From Bacteroides gallinarum DSM 18171 = JCM 13658 (GTDB lineage Bacteria; Bacteroidota; Bacteroidia; Bacteroidales; Bacteroidaceae), in the NCBI RefSeq assembly GCF_000374365.1, contig NZ_KB894115.1, positions 310,001 through 374,000 of the forward strand: DNA of 64,000 nt. The letters run 5' to 3'. Numbering within the stretch: the stretch's first letter is position 1; every line of letters begins with the position of its first letter. The notes beneath the pieces were generated by a model. It worked only from the letters and a program-made list of their open reading frames with translations, ran no database searches and was not told the origin of the DNA. The position numbers were made by a program, and so were the translations under genes. Positions 45,924 through 54,089 of the stretch are shown here, one piece after another.

Positions 45924-46349
45924 CTACTCCAAGTTTCTGTTTTTCCACCAATATCTGATGAAGCGCACCCCGGTTCCGATAAGTGCCAGGGATAATCCGG
46001 TATAAAAAATGGCGATGAAAGAGTCCGGAAGCAGGTGGCAGGTACGTACGACTACTCCGGCGGTAATCATGAATACCATAACAATCCAACCTTTAATGTC
46101 GAAGAAAGAAAAAGGACAGTGTTTTCCTTTCTTCTGTGAAATGCGGAGAGTATGTTTTTTATATAACTTATGAAAGATGATGCCGAAAAATAAAAGGAAA
46201 ATAAGGCTTGTTTCACAGACTTTGAACAGCCAGTAGTGGTCATCGCCTATCCAACAGGTCAAACCGATACGCAGAATATTTGCTCCCGCCAGCAACCATA
46301 TTATTCCGGCGGTGATAAGCAATGTATGTCGAGTTACTCCGTATTTCAT
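45924..46349 (-). CDS. Small membrane protein, 141 aa
   Basis: A small integral membrane protein with four hydrophobic segments (residues 8-25, 33-52, 75-98, 108-130) separated by short charged loops. I do not recognise the family. The start may be 46349 (MKYGVT) or 46382 (11 residues longer); I prefer the former because the extra residues are basic and hydrophilic. It is the last ordinary chromosomal gene before the integration site. Confidence 0.6.
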   Translation of the reverse strand: MKYGVTRHTLLITAGIIWLLAGANILRIGLTCWIGDDHYWLFKVCETSLIFLLFFGIIFHKLYKKHTLRISQKKGKHCPFSFFDIKGWIVMVFMITAGVVVRTCHLLPDSFIAIFYTGLSLALIGTGVRFIRYWWKNRNLE

Positions 46350-46489
46350 AATATAAATCTTTCTTGTGATAAAAGGTATCATATACCTTTCTATTTTAAA
46401 GTATGGGTTAGGTGGAAATCACGGATAAATTTAAGAAAAAAACGTGTAATTCCGTGCAATCCTTCCTTTATTTATGTCAGGCTGTATTT

Positions 46490-46868
46490 TATTTTGAACC
46501 TTTATAAGTGGTTGAGACTATCCATTCACTGCTAAACTTAATGAAGTCTATTACTTGTTTTTTCTCTCATTCATCATTCAAATAATCGAAAATGTCGCCA
46601 AGTGTTCGATGTTTTGGTCTAACTTTAGGCTTAGACACAGCTCTATATAATAGAGAGCAAGTCTGTCTATTTCTCTCTTAATAGGGGTATCATCTTTAAT
46701 TTTTAGGGATTTGGAGAGGTCTTTTGATATTACAAATAGATTAGTTGATAGCTTTTTGATTTTACGGTCTAAAGTAAATCTAATCTTAATATTGTACGTT
46801 CCGTCAGTTTTAAGTTCACTCTTCTTAATCTCTGCTTTGATAGTCAGTATATTAGTAATGTTTTAATT
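46490..46868 (-). pseudogene. Decayed tyrosine integrase (N-terminal fragment)
   Basis: Translating the minus strand gives integrase arm-domain sequence, including TIKAEIKKSELKTDG and DDTPIKREIDRLALYY. A frameshift or deletion follows, then GDIFDYLNDE in another frame and IDFIKFSSEWIVSTTYKG in a further one. This resembles the N-terminal half of a Bacteroidetes tyrosine integrase, with no start codon, several stops and frame changes and no catalytic domain. It lies just outside the left att site, with its 5' end facing the tRNA fragment, as expected for an older element at the same target. Confidence 0.75.
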
Positions 46869-46939
46869 AGTCAACAAATACCTAAGACTGCACTAAATAT
46901 GCCAAAACAACAGACTCCTATCCGGAGGTTCTACGAACT

Positions 46940-46970
46940 AAAAAAGGCTCTATCCCGTTAGAGATGAGCC
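46940..46970 (-). terminator. Former tRNA terminator, displaced by the element
   Basis: On the minus strand GGCTCATC and GATAGAGCC pair with one bulge (46946-46970), followed by six T (46940-46945). It is 10 bp downstream of the displaced tRNA 3' fragment and is probably the original tRNA-Met terminator. Confidence 0.65.
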
Positions 46971-46979
46971 ATTTAGTTT

Positions 46980-47024
46980 GTGGACCAGCCTGGGCTTGAA
47001 CCAGGGACCTCCAGATTATGAGTC
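46980..47024 (-). repeat. Left att site: displaced 3' end of tRNA-Met
   Basis: A 45-bp direct repeat of 59808-59852 with two mismatches (46991 and 47003). It covers the anticodon loop to the 3' end of a tRNA-Met(CAT). The two differences are partners in one T-stem base pair. It marks one end of the integrated element. Confidence 0.9.
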
Positions 47025-47150
47025 GCAAATATTTTATTTTCAACCCTTTGCACAGCATTTCTTCCTTTATCCTTAGAGCCTGACAACCAATGCCGAAGAT
47101 AGTATTTCTTTTTCAAATGGTATCTCTTTATTTCTTCTGCTTTCCTGAGA

Positions 47151-47170
47151 TGTGTGCAAATTGTGTGCAA
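47151..47170. repeat. Left arm-type repeat
   Basis: TGTGTGCAAATTGTGTGCAA, two GTGTGCAA units 11 bp apart, repeated exactly and in the same orientation at 59714-59733. Likely integrase arm-binding site. Confidence 0.75.
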
Positions 47171-47695
47171 TTAGATTTGCACGGTACATATATATTGGGT
47201 TATATCGATGACAGGAAGTTTACTGCCTGCATCATTTACTGCTTGCATAAATTCCGTACATTCCTGCCGGGTCATTTTCTTTCTGCAATAAGCATAATAT
47301 AGAAAATCAAGAGTGGTTAAATAAGTTATGCCGTTCTTTGAACAATACTCCTTTATATCTCTTAAATTACTACTCCCCAATACATCTCTATTATCCCTAC
47401 AATATACCATACAGGCACTTTCTCCTTTTCCCAATACTCGTTGCAATGAAAAATATTCTTTCATTGATTCTCCTTTTGGAGCAAATGTTTCTTGTTTCAG
47501 TTTTGGGAAATGATGAAGATAGTTATCTATGAAGCTTTTCGTTTTATTGTTCTTTGAAACTTCATTATAAACCACATCCAATATTATATATTCATATTCG
47601 GGGAATATATCCGGCAATAGTGAAAAGTTACCCGCTTCTATAAAATGGATAATCACATCAGCATCGAGTACTATTTTCGTTTTCTTGTGTCCCAT
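47171..47695 (-). CDS. PIN-domain-like protein of an Xre/ImmA/PIN module
   Basis: A 174-aa protein whose N-terminus KIVLDADVIIHFIEAG and later GKGESACMVYCRDN and YLTTLDFLYY resemble PIN-fold nucleases (Asp in LDAD, Glu in GE, and Asp near TLDF). It would be an RNase or structure-specific nuclease. It overlaps the upstream ImmA-like gene by 38 bp and is the third gene of the leftward module. The arrangement of Xre regulator, zinc peptidase and PIN protein resembles known toxin-antitoxin-like units. Toxicity is unproven. Confidence 0.72.
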   Translation of the reverse strand: MGHKKTKIVLDADVIIHFIEAGNFSLLPDIFPEYEYIILDVVYNEVSKNNKTKSFIDNYLHHFPKLKQETFAPKGESMKEYFSLQRVLGKGESACMVYCRDNRDVLGSSNLRDIKEYCSKNGITYLTTLDFLYYAYCRKKMTRQECTEFMQAVNDAGSKLPVIDITQYICTVQI

Positions 47696-48392
47696 TGATA
47701 TTTATTTTACCGAGCAACTCCATATAATGGCTTTCCGAGATTTTCTCTTTATCGAATAAATTGCGTGCCTTTTCTCCAAAATCACCGATAACCAAACCTT
47801 CATTTGCGGCTTCGTATAAGGCCGTATCATATCCGAAACACCTTGCAGAGTATTTCACTCCCATTTCAGCAAATCGGGAACGTGTGCTTTCTGACATGAG
47901 ACCTATATTCAACAATCTATACAACAAGGCTGAACGAGAAACAGAGAAGTAATGTTCGAGTTTCAAAATTGTTGCCATAGAAATGTTTTTAGTCTTTAAT
48001 TCATTCTCCGGTACCAGTTGGCAAATTCCGGATTCAGGCATTAATAATAGAGAAGCAAACATGTCGGCACTTTGTTCTACAATGTTCTTGTTATATCCGG
48101 GATTGCATTTGTGTGGTGTCGGTTTTTCCTCTATAAACAAGTGGTATAATTCGTGGGCAATTGTAAAATGCTGTCTTCCACGTGGCTGATTGGAATTGAT
48201 AAGCATAAAACGATGCCCGGAATTGTCCTTCAAACACATGCCTGAGAAATTATCAGACAGAGGTCTGAATACCGTAAGTATGTTTAATTTCAAAAGCAGG
48301 CTTTTCAATGTGACCGGTTCGGACGCGCTAAGTCCGTTGTCCGCGCGAAATGCTGATACTTGTTTTTCTATGATAAACTTATTCGGCTTCAT
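47658..48392 (-). CDS. ImmA/IrrE-family metallopeptidase
   Basis: A 244-aa protein with the COG2856 zinc motif HFTIAHELYHLFIEE (HExxH) near residue 78 and the third-ligand region NIVEQSADMFASLLLMP. ImmA-type enzymes cleave Xre-type repressors upon a signal, and the Xre gene overlaps it by 14 bp upstream. It could therefore switch the element's lysogeny-like state or control the PIN gene. A C-terminal, less conserved domain of about 80 residues follows the peptidase. Second gene of the Xre-ImmA-PIN operon. Confidence 0.85.
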   Translation of the reverse strand: MKPNKFIIEKQVSAFRADNGLSASEPVTLKSLLLKLNILTVFRPLSDNFSGMCLKDNSGHRFMLINSNQPRGRQHFTIAHELYHLFIEEKPTPHKCNPGYNKNIVEQSADMFASLLLMPESGICQLVPENELKTKNISMATILKLEHYFSVSRSALLYRLLNIGLMSESTRSRFAEMGVKYSARCFGYDTALYEAANEGLVIGDFGEKARNLFDKEKISESHYMELLGKININGTQENENSTRC

Positions 48393-48732
48393 CCTGTGCG
48401 ATTCGTTCCATTTTAAGATATGATTTCACAATATCCTTGAAATTTGCAATTTCTTTTAAATCATTATCCTCCAAATCAGAGATTCTGAAAGCGGTAGCCA
48501 TAATTTCATTATCGGCTTGGATATTATCTTCAAACAAAATGAAAGGTTCACAACCGAACATGTTTGAGATTCGTTCTAAAATATCATACGGAACTTCCCT
48601 TGTGCCCCCTTCATAATTACTATATGCAGAACGCTCAATCCCGATAGATTTGGCTATCTGTTCTTGCGTGAAACCGGACAACTCTCTAATCTTCCTTAGA
48701 TTCTCTCCAATAGTTTGATTTATCGTTCTCAT
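48379..48732 (-). CDS. Xre-family repressor
   Basis: A 117-aa protein with an N-terminal HTH_XRE domain (IGENLRKIRELSGFTQEQIAKSIGIERSAYSNYEGGTREVPYDILERISNMFG) and a short C-terminal helical tail. It likely autoregulates the module through the nested inverted repeats around its promoter (48751-48796). Upstream of its ATG is a strong Shine-Dalgarno, AAAGGAGGAACTC, unusual for Bacteroides and suggestive of foreign origin. The peptidase gene overlaps its end. Confidence 0.85.
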   Translation of the reverse strand: MRTINQTIGENLRKIRELSGFTQEQIAKSIGIERSAYSNYEGGTREVPYDILERISNMFGCEPFILFEDNIQADNEIMATAFRISDLEDNDLKEIANFKDIVKSYLKMERIAQDEAE

Positions 48733-48750
48733 GAGTTCCTCCTTTAATTC

Positions 48751-48796
48751 TGTGGCAAAATTACCTCTAATTTGTTATAAAAACAAATATTGCCAC
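48751..48796 (-). promoter_or_regulatory. Xre promoter with nested inverted repeats (operator)
   Basis: The -7 box TAATTTTG (minus strand, 48756-48763) overlaps an outer repeat TGTGGCAA (48751-48758)/TTGCCACA (48789-48796) that encloses an inner one, ATTTGTT (48770-48776)/AACAAAT (48781-48787). Binding by the Xre protein here would block its own promoter. Confidence 0.6.
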
Positions 48797-49010
48797 AAAA
48801 AGTTTGCTTATTTACAGCTGTTTAGGCTATATCTTCCGAAATATCTTATAACAATCTTGTGCTTATATCTCTTGCTATACCCCGCTTTAAAGGCATTTGA
48901 TAATAATATCAATACCCGCTAAGAACAGTCTTTCAATTTATATTTCCCGGAAATCGGGGATATATAGACTATCGTAAGCAATTCCGCTTGCGGGTAATTC
49001 CTAAAAAATT

Positions 49011-50234
49011 ATGTTCACATATTTGAAAGATGGTATCGTAGTATCTACGGTACTTGATGCCCGTACCCCCAATAAAGAGGGCAAATTTCCTGTCAAAGTC
49101 AAGGTGTATTATCAAAAGAAACCAAAGTATTATTCCATTGGTATTTGCATGACACGTGAAGAATGGCACAAACTGCCGGAAAGTAAATCTTCCGAAAGCC
49201 GGAAAATCAAACAAGCCATTGAAAGCAGTTTTTCTTTAGTCCGTATGAATGTCGAAACATTGGCGGAAAAAGGAACATTTTCTTTCAATACGCTTAACCT
49301 GCGTTTGGGGAAAGCTACCGGTGACACTTTAAACAATGCCATACGTGCCAAAATAGAGGAACTGAAAAACGAAGAAAGAATCGGTACAATGCAATTCTTC
49401 AAATGTACCCTTGTCATGGTCGAAGAAGTGGGCGGCAAAGAAATCCCGTTCAATGCCGTTACCGTCGAATGGCTGCAAAAATGCGAAAGAGCCTGGCTGA
49501 AAACAAGAAGTATTTCAACTATTGGGATGCACATGAGAAATATTCGGACTTTAATGAACGAAGCAAAAAGGGCCGGTATCATCAAAGAATCACAATATCC
49601 TTTTGGAAAAGGACTGTTTGAAATAAAAACGGGTATCGGAAGAAAGAAGGGACTGACAAAGGAACAGTTAAAAGCAATATTCAATTATAAAAGTGAAAAT
49701 GAAACCACGAACAGATATAAAGACCTTTGGCTGTTCATCTACTTATGCAACGGAATAAACCCGACAGATATGCTGAAGTTAAAGTTTTCGGATATTGTAG
49801 ACGGTGAAATATGTTTCGTAAGACAGAAAACTGAACGCACAACAAAAAACCGGAAAGAAATCCGTGCAACCGTTTCTTCCCAACTGCAAGCCATAATCGA
49901 TAAATGGGGCAACAAACCTTTACCAGGAAATTACATATTCCCTTATTTGAAAGGAGGAGAAACTGCCATTGAAAAGAAAGCTGTAACCCGTGATGTGGTC
50001 AAACGAATCAACAAACGCATGAAACTGATAGGAAAAGAATTGGGCATAGGAAATATCACCACGTACACGGCACGTCATTCATACGCCACCGTATTGAAAC
50101 GTAGCGGAGCGAACATTTCCTATATCAGCGAATCTTTGGGGCATACAGACCTAAGGACTACGGAAGCGTATCTGGCGAGTTTCGAGAAAGAAGAACGAGC
50201 TAAGAATACTAACTTATTAACCTCATTCTTATAA
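49011..50234 (+). CDS. Tyrosine integrase of the element
   Basis: A 407-aa Bacteroidetes-type integrase. Arm-binding domain about 1-80, SAM-like core-binding domain about 95-200, catalytic domain about 215-400. The C-terminal motifs TARHSYATVL, LGHTDLRTTEAYLASF include the second Arg and the nucleophile Tyr. The first catalytic Arg position is Asn (CNGINPTDML), as in several Bacteroides integrases such as IntDOT, where it is Ser. It is expected to recombine the tRNA att sites. Its terminator is at 50271-50305. Confidence 0.92.
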   Translation: MFTYLKDGIVVSTVLDARTPNKEGKFPVKVKVYYQKKPKYYSIGICMTREEWHKLPESKSSESRKIKQAIESSFSLVRMNVETLAEKGTFSFNTLNLRLGKATGDTLNNAIRAKIEELKNEERIGTMQFFKCTLVMVEEVGGKEIPFNAVTVEWLQKCERAWLKTRSISTIGMHMRNIRTLMNEAKRAGIIKESQYPFGKGLFEIKTGIGRKKGLTKEQLKAIFNYKSENETTNRYKDLWLFIYLCNGINPTDMLKLKFSDIVDGEICFVRQKTERTTKNRKEIRATVSSQLQAIIDKWGNKPLPGNYIFPYLKGGETAIEKKAVTRDVVKRINKRMKLIGKELGIGNITTYTARHSYATVLKRSGANISYISESLGHTDLRTTEAYLASFEKEERAKNTNLLTSFL

Positions 50235-50270
50235 ACATATATGCCTTATATTGTCAATACTTCGCCATTC

Positions 50271-50305
50271 AGCCCGATTCCCTTGTTTGGGGAATTCGGG
50301 CTTTT
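50271..50305 (+). terminator. Integrase terminator
   Basis: AGCCCGA-TTCCC (50271-50282) pairs with GGGGAA-TTCGGGCT (50289-50301) and is followed by TTTT. Confidence 0.75.
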
Positions 50306-50449
50306 CTCGTTGCTAAATACCCGGTGCGAGAGTTTGAAACCCGAAAAGCGGCTGTTAAAAAAGCCTGTTCCCTTATATTCTGACAGGAACGGGGATATAT
50401 GTATTAACCGAATGATTCGGCATCTAAACAAAACATTAAATGATACATT

Positions 50450-50863
50450 ATGACACAAAGAAAGAAAACCCGGACTGAAAAAGCCGTGAAAACGGAATCC
50501 AGACCGGCCAAAGCCAAAAGGGCAAAGTCAAAAGCAAAGGCGGAAACTGTGGAAATCCCACAACCGGAACCCGAACAGAATCTTCCGGTGGAAGAATCTG
50601 CATCTCCTGAAGAATCCAACCGGGAACAAGAAAGTTGTACGGTTGAAGAATTGCTGGAAGCAATCATCGACGACGAAAACGACGAACCGGAAACCGACGA
50701 TTCATGGGCGGATAAAATACTTGCCCAATATGACAGGACACTTGAAGAAAAAGGACTCGGGGAAGACTATTTCCGGAAGATTGAAAAAGAGCTTGAAGAT
50801 TGGGAACAGGAAAAAAAGGAAAGCGAAGCCCTGATTGAAAAGCTCCTGAATGAAGAAGATTAG
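50450..50863 (+). CDS. Charged hypothetical protein, 137 aa
   Basis: The N-terminal 35 residues are very basic (RKKTRTEKAVKTESRPAKAKR) and the rest is very acidic with coiled-coil-like heptads at the C-terminus (YFRKIEKELEDWEQEKKESEALIEKLL). No family is recognised. It could bind nucleic acid through the basic end. It precedes the structured region at 50875-51120 by a few bases. Open reading frame, codon use and an ATG in a plausible context make it a likely real gene, but with less certainty than its neighbours. Confidence 0.55.
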   Translation: MTQRKKTRTEKAVKTESRPAKAKRAKSKAKAETVEIPQPEPEQNLPVEESASPEESNREQESCTVEELLEAIIDDENDEPETDDSWADKILAQYDRTLEEKGLGEDYFRKIEKELEDWEQEKKESEALIEKLLNEED

Positions 50864-50877
50864 TTAATTTTGTAACC

Positions 50878-51117
50878 GCAACAGTCTCTTTCGGAGATGA
50901 AAAGCTTTGCGATGTACTCTATTTTATCTAACTTTGCCATGTCGTGGAAGCATGACGGACATATTTAGAATTTAAGGTACACGAAAGTGTTTAACTGATT
51001 CTCAGAGATAAAGTCTGGAAAACTACTATTGAACGGGAATAAGTTAGCATCTCTCGCGTCATATCCGTATATGGCGTGGGGGACTGTTGCTTGTTTTAGT
51101 TCAAGGCATTTCCAGAC
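50878..51117 (+). ncRNA. Candidate structured RNA upstream of the cargo operon
   Basis: Complementary segments are nested: GTCTGGAAA (51013-51021)/TTTCCAGAC (51109-51117); TTGAAC (51029-51034)/GTTCAA (51099-51104); a 12-bp hairpin 51053-51064/51069-51080 with four G-U pairs; and a long-range GCAACAGTC (50878-50886)/GACTGTTGC (51082-51090). Short hairpins with a GAAA loop (50979-50990) and GAAG loop (50941-50956) lie between. The region has no ORF. It may be the 5' leader of the operon or a separate RNA. The family is not recognised. Confidence 0.6.
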
Positions 51118-51191
51118 GCCCATCTCTTAAAATAAGTTACAGCCCTCACGCTTTCGCATTTTATTAATTCTTCTTTCGGGGGTTGGGAAGA

Positions 51192-51923
51192 ATGAATCTT
51201 GCCGATATGGACATTATAGACGGGCTTGAAGCATTCAAAGGGCTTTTTCCCTCTGAAGATGAATTAATAAAACATATTCTTAAGCACACTCTGTTTTTTG
51301 AGAAAGAAGCTGTCAGGAAACAGGCTATAAACCTCAGGACTAATATCCGTATGGGACAAGCTGTTCCGGTACGATACACTTCAAACACGGCATTCTTCCT
51401 TCAGCATAAAGTAAAAACCACGACCCCTAATTTCAAAGGAAGAAGTGAAGCAGTCCGTTTTACCGACAATCCGGAAAACGCTTTATTCCACAAGGAAACA
51501 AAAATAAGGATTTGTTTCGACCGGGACGGAAATTATTATCCCAAACAAATGATTTTCAACAGTACAAAGTATAAAGTCAGCTGTGGGGCACAAAGTAATA
51601 TCATCAACTACATAATAGCGCATATTTGGGATAAAACAGACAATCCTTTATACTTTGGCCTGTTATGGAATTATTGTTTAATCCCGGCTCATTGTGCTTT
51701 CATTACGGATAAAAAAGAGGAGTCGAATACAATAGTGAAACAGACAAAGAACCTACTTAAAGCCATCAGCCTTGAATTATACAATCCCAATCGCATCATG
51801 GACTGGAATCAATCGGTGATACAATATGAGGATATGCCTGAAAAGGAATATATCTCAAAAGCCCGTAAGCTGATTAAAGAAAACCAAATAAATTTCCTTC
51901 ACCCCAGAAAAGAATCAATATGA
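51192..51923 (+). CDS. Unknown protein, first gene of the cargo operon
   Basis: A 243-aa soluble protein of unknown family. The central part, GGAQSN-like CGAQSNIINYIIAHIWD then NPLYFGLLWNYCLIPAHCAFITDKK, is rich in His, Trp and Cys and might form a metal site or an HNH-like fold; this is a guess. I use the ATG at 51192; a TTG nine bases upstream is less likely. The stop overlaps the next ATG by 4 bp. It directly follows the structured region. Confidence 0.7.
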   Translation: MNLADMDIIDGLEAFKGLFPSEDELIKHILKHTLFFEKEAVRKQAINLRTNIRMGQAVPVRYTSNTAFFLQHKVKTTTPNFKGRSEAVRFTDNPENALFHKETKIRICFDRDGNYYPKQMIFNSTKYKVSCGAQSNIINYIIAHIWDKTDNPLYFGLLWNYCLIPAHCAFITDKKEESNTIVKQTKNLLKAISLELYNPNRIMDWNQSVIQYEDMPEKEYISKARKLIKENQINFLHPRKESI

Positions 51924-52933
51924 ACTATAGTGAATCATTGAAAACATTAATGAACAATCCTGTTATTGCCAATCTCAAACAAGGAAAGGGCATCAATACC
52001 TGCGCAGCGTTGGAAACCTCACTCAACTGGGCGTACGACCAGACTTTGAGCAATGATATGCCATTGGGACTTGCAAACGCCATACAACTTTCCGAAGAAT
52101 ATCGTTTGACATCAAAATCCATCACCGAAGCAAGCAATAACCTGATAAAATACGAATTGCCAAAGATTTCAGGAATCGGACTTTTAACCTCTTTAGGCGG
52201 CTTTTGGTCCTTACCGGCCAATGTTGCCTCCGTATTTTTTCTCCAATTGCGTCTGGTAAATGCCATAGCCTGCCTTGCCGGTCGAGACCCCGAAGATGAG
52301 GAAGTAAAACAACTCGCTTTCATCTCTTTGTTAGGCGCACAAGCTTCGAGTGTCGCAAAAAAGAAAATGCTCGAAGGCGGACTAAAGTCGCTTCTTCCTA
52401 AAATAGCGGAAAAACTTGCTCCAAAAATGCTGGGCACAAGCGGACTTCTAAAGTGCATTCCGGTCGTCAGCGGTGTCATCGGTTCTTCTTTAGATGCCTT
52501 GATTACTTATAGCATCGTAAAAGCCGCACAAAACTTATTCTTAGGAGATATAATCAAGCAAGAATTTTTCTGCGAAATACAGGAACAACGTGTCAGATTA
52601 TTGATAAACATGGCTCATATTGACGATGAACTGGCCGAAGAAGAGAGAACTTTGATTCAGCAGGTTATCGACGAATCAGACCTTTCAATAGAAAAGAAAA
52701 CGGAATTGTCAATGCTTATATGCAAATCGACACTTCTAAAAACAGACCTTTCCATATTTAAGGAGGAAAAGATGTACGCCATAAATACCATTGCCGGTTT
52801 AGCCTCTGTAATGAATGCGGACGGAAAGATACATCCCTCTGAAAGATTATACCTGATGGAAATAGCAAAAGAGGTAGCCATTGATAAAGAAGAAGTTGAA
52901 ACTATCATAGAATCTTGTTACATAAAAAAATGA
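51920..52933 (+). CDS. EcsC-like/TerB-like fusion protein
   Basis: A 337-aa protein. Residues about 60-215 resemble EcsC (GIGLLTSLGGFWSLPANVASVFFLQLRLVNAIACLAGRDPEDEEVKQLAFISLLGAQ), with two amphipathic or hydrophobic stretches at 77-110 and around 180-200. Residues about 230-337 resemble TerB/DUF533 (INMAHIDDELAEEERTLIQQVIDES and SVMNADGKIHPSERLYLMEIAKE), a helical fold with acidic residues. EcsC and TerB domains recur in envelope stress and tellurite/phage-resistance-linked clusters. The start overlaps the previous stop (ATGA), and the next gene begins 8 bp after it. Confidence 0.8.
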   Translation: MNYSESLKTLMNNPVIANLKQGKGINTCAALETSLNWAYDQTLSNDMPLGLANAIQLSEEYRLTSKSITEASNNLIKYELPKISGIGLLTSLGGFWSLPANVASVFFLQLRLVNAIACLAGRDPEDEEVKQLAFISLLGAQASSVAKKKMLEGGLKSLLPKIAEKLAPKMLGTSGLLKCIPVVSGVIGSSLDALITYSIVKAAQNLFLGDIIKQEFFCEIQEQRVRLLINMAHIDDELAEEERTLIQQVIDESDLSIEKKTELSMLICKSTLLKTDLSIFKEEKMYAINTIAGLASVMNADGKIHPSERLYLMEIAKEVAIDKEEVETIIESCYIKK

Positions 52934-52940
52934 TTATTGT

Positions 52941-53315
52941 ATGAATTGGAAATTAGCAGCCCTGGCCATCGTAGGAGGATTGGCAGTCAAGAAAGTATTA
53001 TCTAAAGAAAAGCAAGAATCGGACTTCGCATTAAGCCATTATGAAAACGGTAAAAAAAGGAAGGCAGTATTTGCATCTCAGACTCACAGTAGTAATGCTA
53101 AAGAACAACTGTATGAGATACGAATAAAAGGCACAATCCAATGTAACGGCCCCAAGCCCATAAACAAAACGTTTATCGGAGACAGACTTCAGGCACAGAT
53201 GTTCACCGGAAGCAGAAGACGTGAAGCGCTGGAAGATTGGGTTCGCGCAAATTATCCGGGAGCGGAACCCCAATCAGGCCGTAATCTGGCAGCGGAAGTT
53301 AAACCTTTGAAATAG
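52941..53315 (+). CDS. Membrane-anchored protein with duplicated C-terminal module (copy A)
   Basis: A 124-aa protein with one N-terminal hydrophobic helix (LAALAIVGGLAVKKV) and a linker, then a 71-residue module starting EQLYEIRIKGTIQCNGP and ending AAEVKPLK. This module is 97% identical at DNA level to the end of the gene at 54319 (216 bp with seven mismatches). The module is basic with RRREALEDWVRANYPG and may be a small globular domain of unknown role. It follows the EcsC-TerB gene by 8 bp. Confidence 0.75.
   Translation: MNWKLAALAIVGGLAVKKVLSKEKQESDFALSHYENGKKRKAVFASQTHSSNAKEQLYEIRIKGTIQCNGPKPINKTFIGDRLQAQMFTGSRRREALEDWVRANYPGAEPQSGRNLAAEVKPLK
53100..53315 (+). repeat. Copy A of a 216-bp duplicated coding module
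   Basis: Aligned without gaps to 54550-54765, with seven mismatches, four of them in the third codon position or stop codon. Identity stops exactly at the module's edges, upstream and after the stop codon. Confidence 0.92.
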
Positions 53316-53384
53316 AAAAGTATCTTTCCTTATAGTTTAAAGCAACGTCACTCTTACTATGCGAACGACATAAAAAAATACACA

Positions 53385-54083
53385 ATGGAAACAAATAAAG
53401 TTATTTCTGCCACAGAACAATGCCCCCAAACAGATGAAGCATCGCAAGAAAAAGAAACTGCGATGATTCAAAAAATTCAAGGCTCCTCTTCTATAAGGAT
53501 TATCAATCTAATGGCCAAAGACAATGAAAAACTTATCCCATTATTTTGGCCTTGTTACCTTGTCACAATAGGTTTTATCTCATTAATCGGGATTAATATT
53601 ATTGACCCGGCTCTTTTAGAAAGTGCGAACTGGAAACAAAACACAATTTGGAGCGCATTGCTTTTCTTCGGTTTGATTCCCCCATTCATGCGCTCTACGA
53701 AAGGAGTATGGTTAATAATGGGATATGTTTTAGCATTCTTCATTTTTGGAGGTGGAAACATCTATGGAACCGTTCAATTAGTTTTATCCATATTTAAAAT
53801 ATGCTTACCGGTATTTATCCTTTTCCAAATGTTCAGACTTTGGGGAGAAATCAAGAATTACAGCAAATGGATACTGCTATTGCCTATCATATCATTGATT
53901 CTTGCGATGATGATATTGACCATTGAAGACAAGAATATATTTCAAAGCAGTTGGAATTCGTTAATCAATTGGTCTTGGGATTCATATAGAAGCGATAATG
54001 GCTTTCATACCTATTTAGGAGGCATAGGAATATTGACAGGCATCTCGGAATTTTTGATTATCAAAAAATACATCAACAATTAA
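53385..54083 (+). CDS. Polytopic membrane protein of the cargo operon
   Basis: A 232-aa protein with a polar N-terminal tail (about 45 residues) and six hydrophobic segments between residues 50 and 230, including LVTIGFISLIGINII, GVWLIMGYVLAFFIFGG, LPVFILFQMF and ILLLPIISLILAMMIL. No family is recognised. It lies between the two genes that share the C-terminal module. A 69-bp gap precedes it and no promoter box was seen, so it probably belongs to the same transcript. Confidence 0.7.
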   Translation: METNKVISATEQCPQTDEASQEKETAMIQKIQGSSSIRIINLMAKDNEKLIPLFWPCYLVTIGFISLIGINIIDPALLESANWKQNTIWSALLFFGLIPPFMRSTKGVWLIMGYVLAFFIFGGGNIYGTVQLVLSIFKICLPVFILFQMFRLWGEIKNYSKWILLLPIISLILAMMILTIEDKNIFQSSWNSLINWSWDSYRSDNGFHTYLGGIGILTGISEFLIIKKYINN

Positions 54084-54089
54084 ATCTTT

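Noticed and set aside
46973..47170. Open frame reading through the displaced tRNA fragment (ends SSPGWSTN)
   Set aside because: It lies over the att site and has no protein-like composition; it is the shadow of a tRNA 3' end.
50241..50453. Possible small gene after the integrase
   Set aside because: It spans the integrase terminator (50271-50305) and has no recognisable features.
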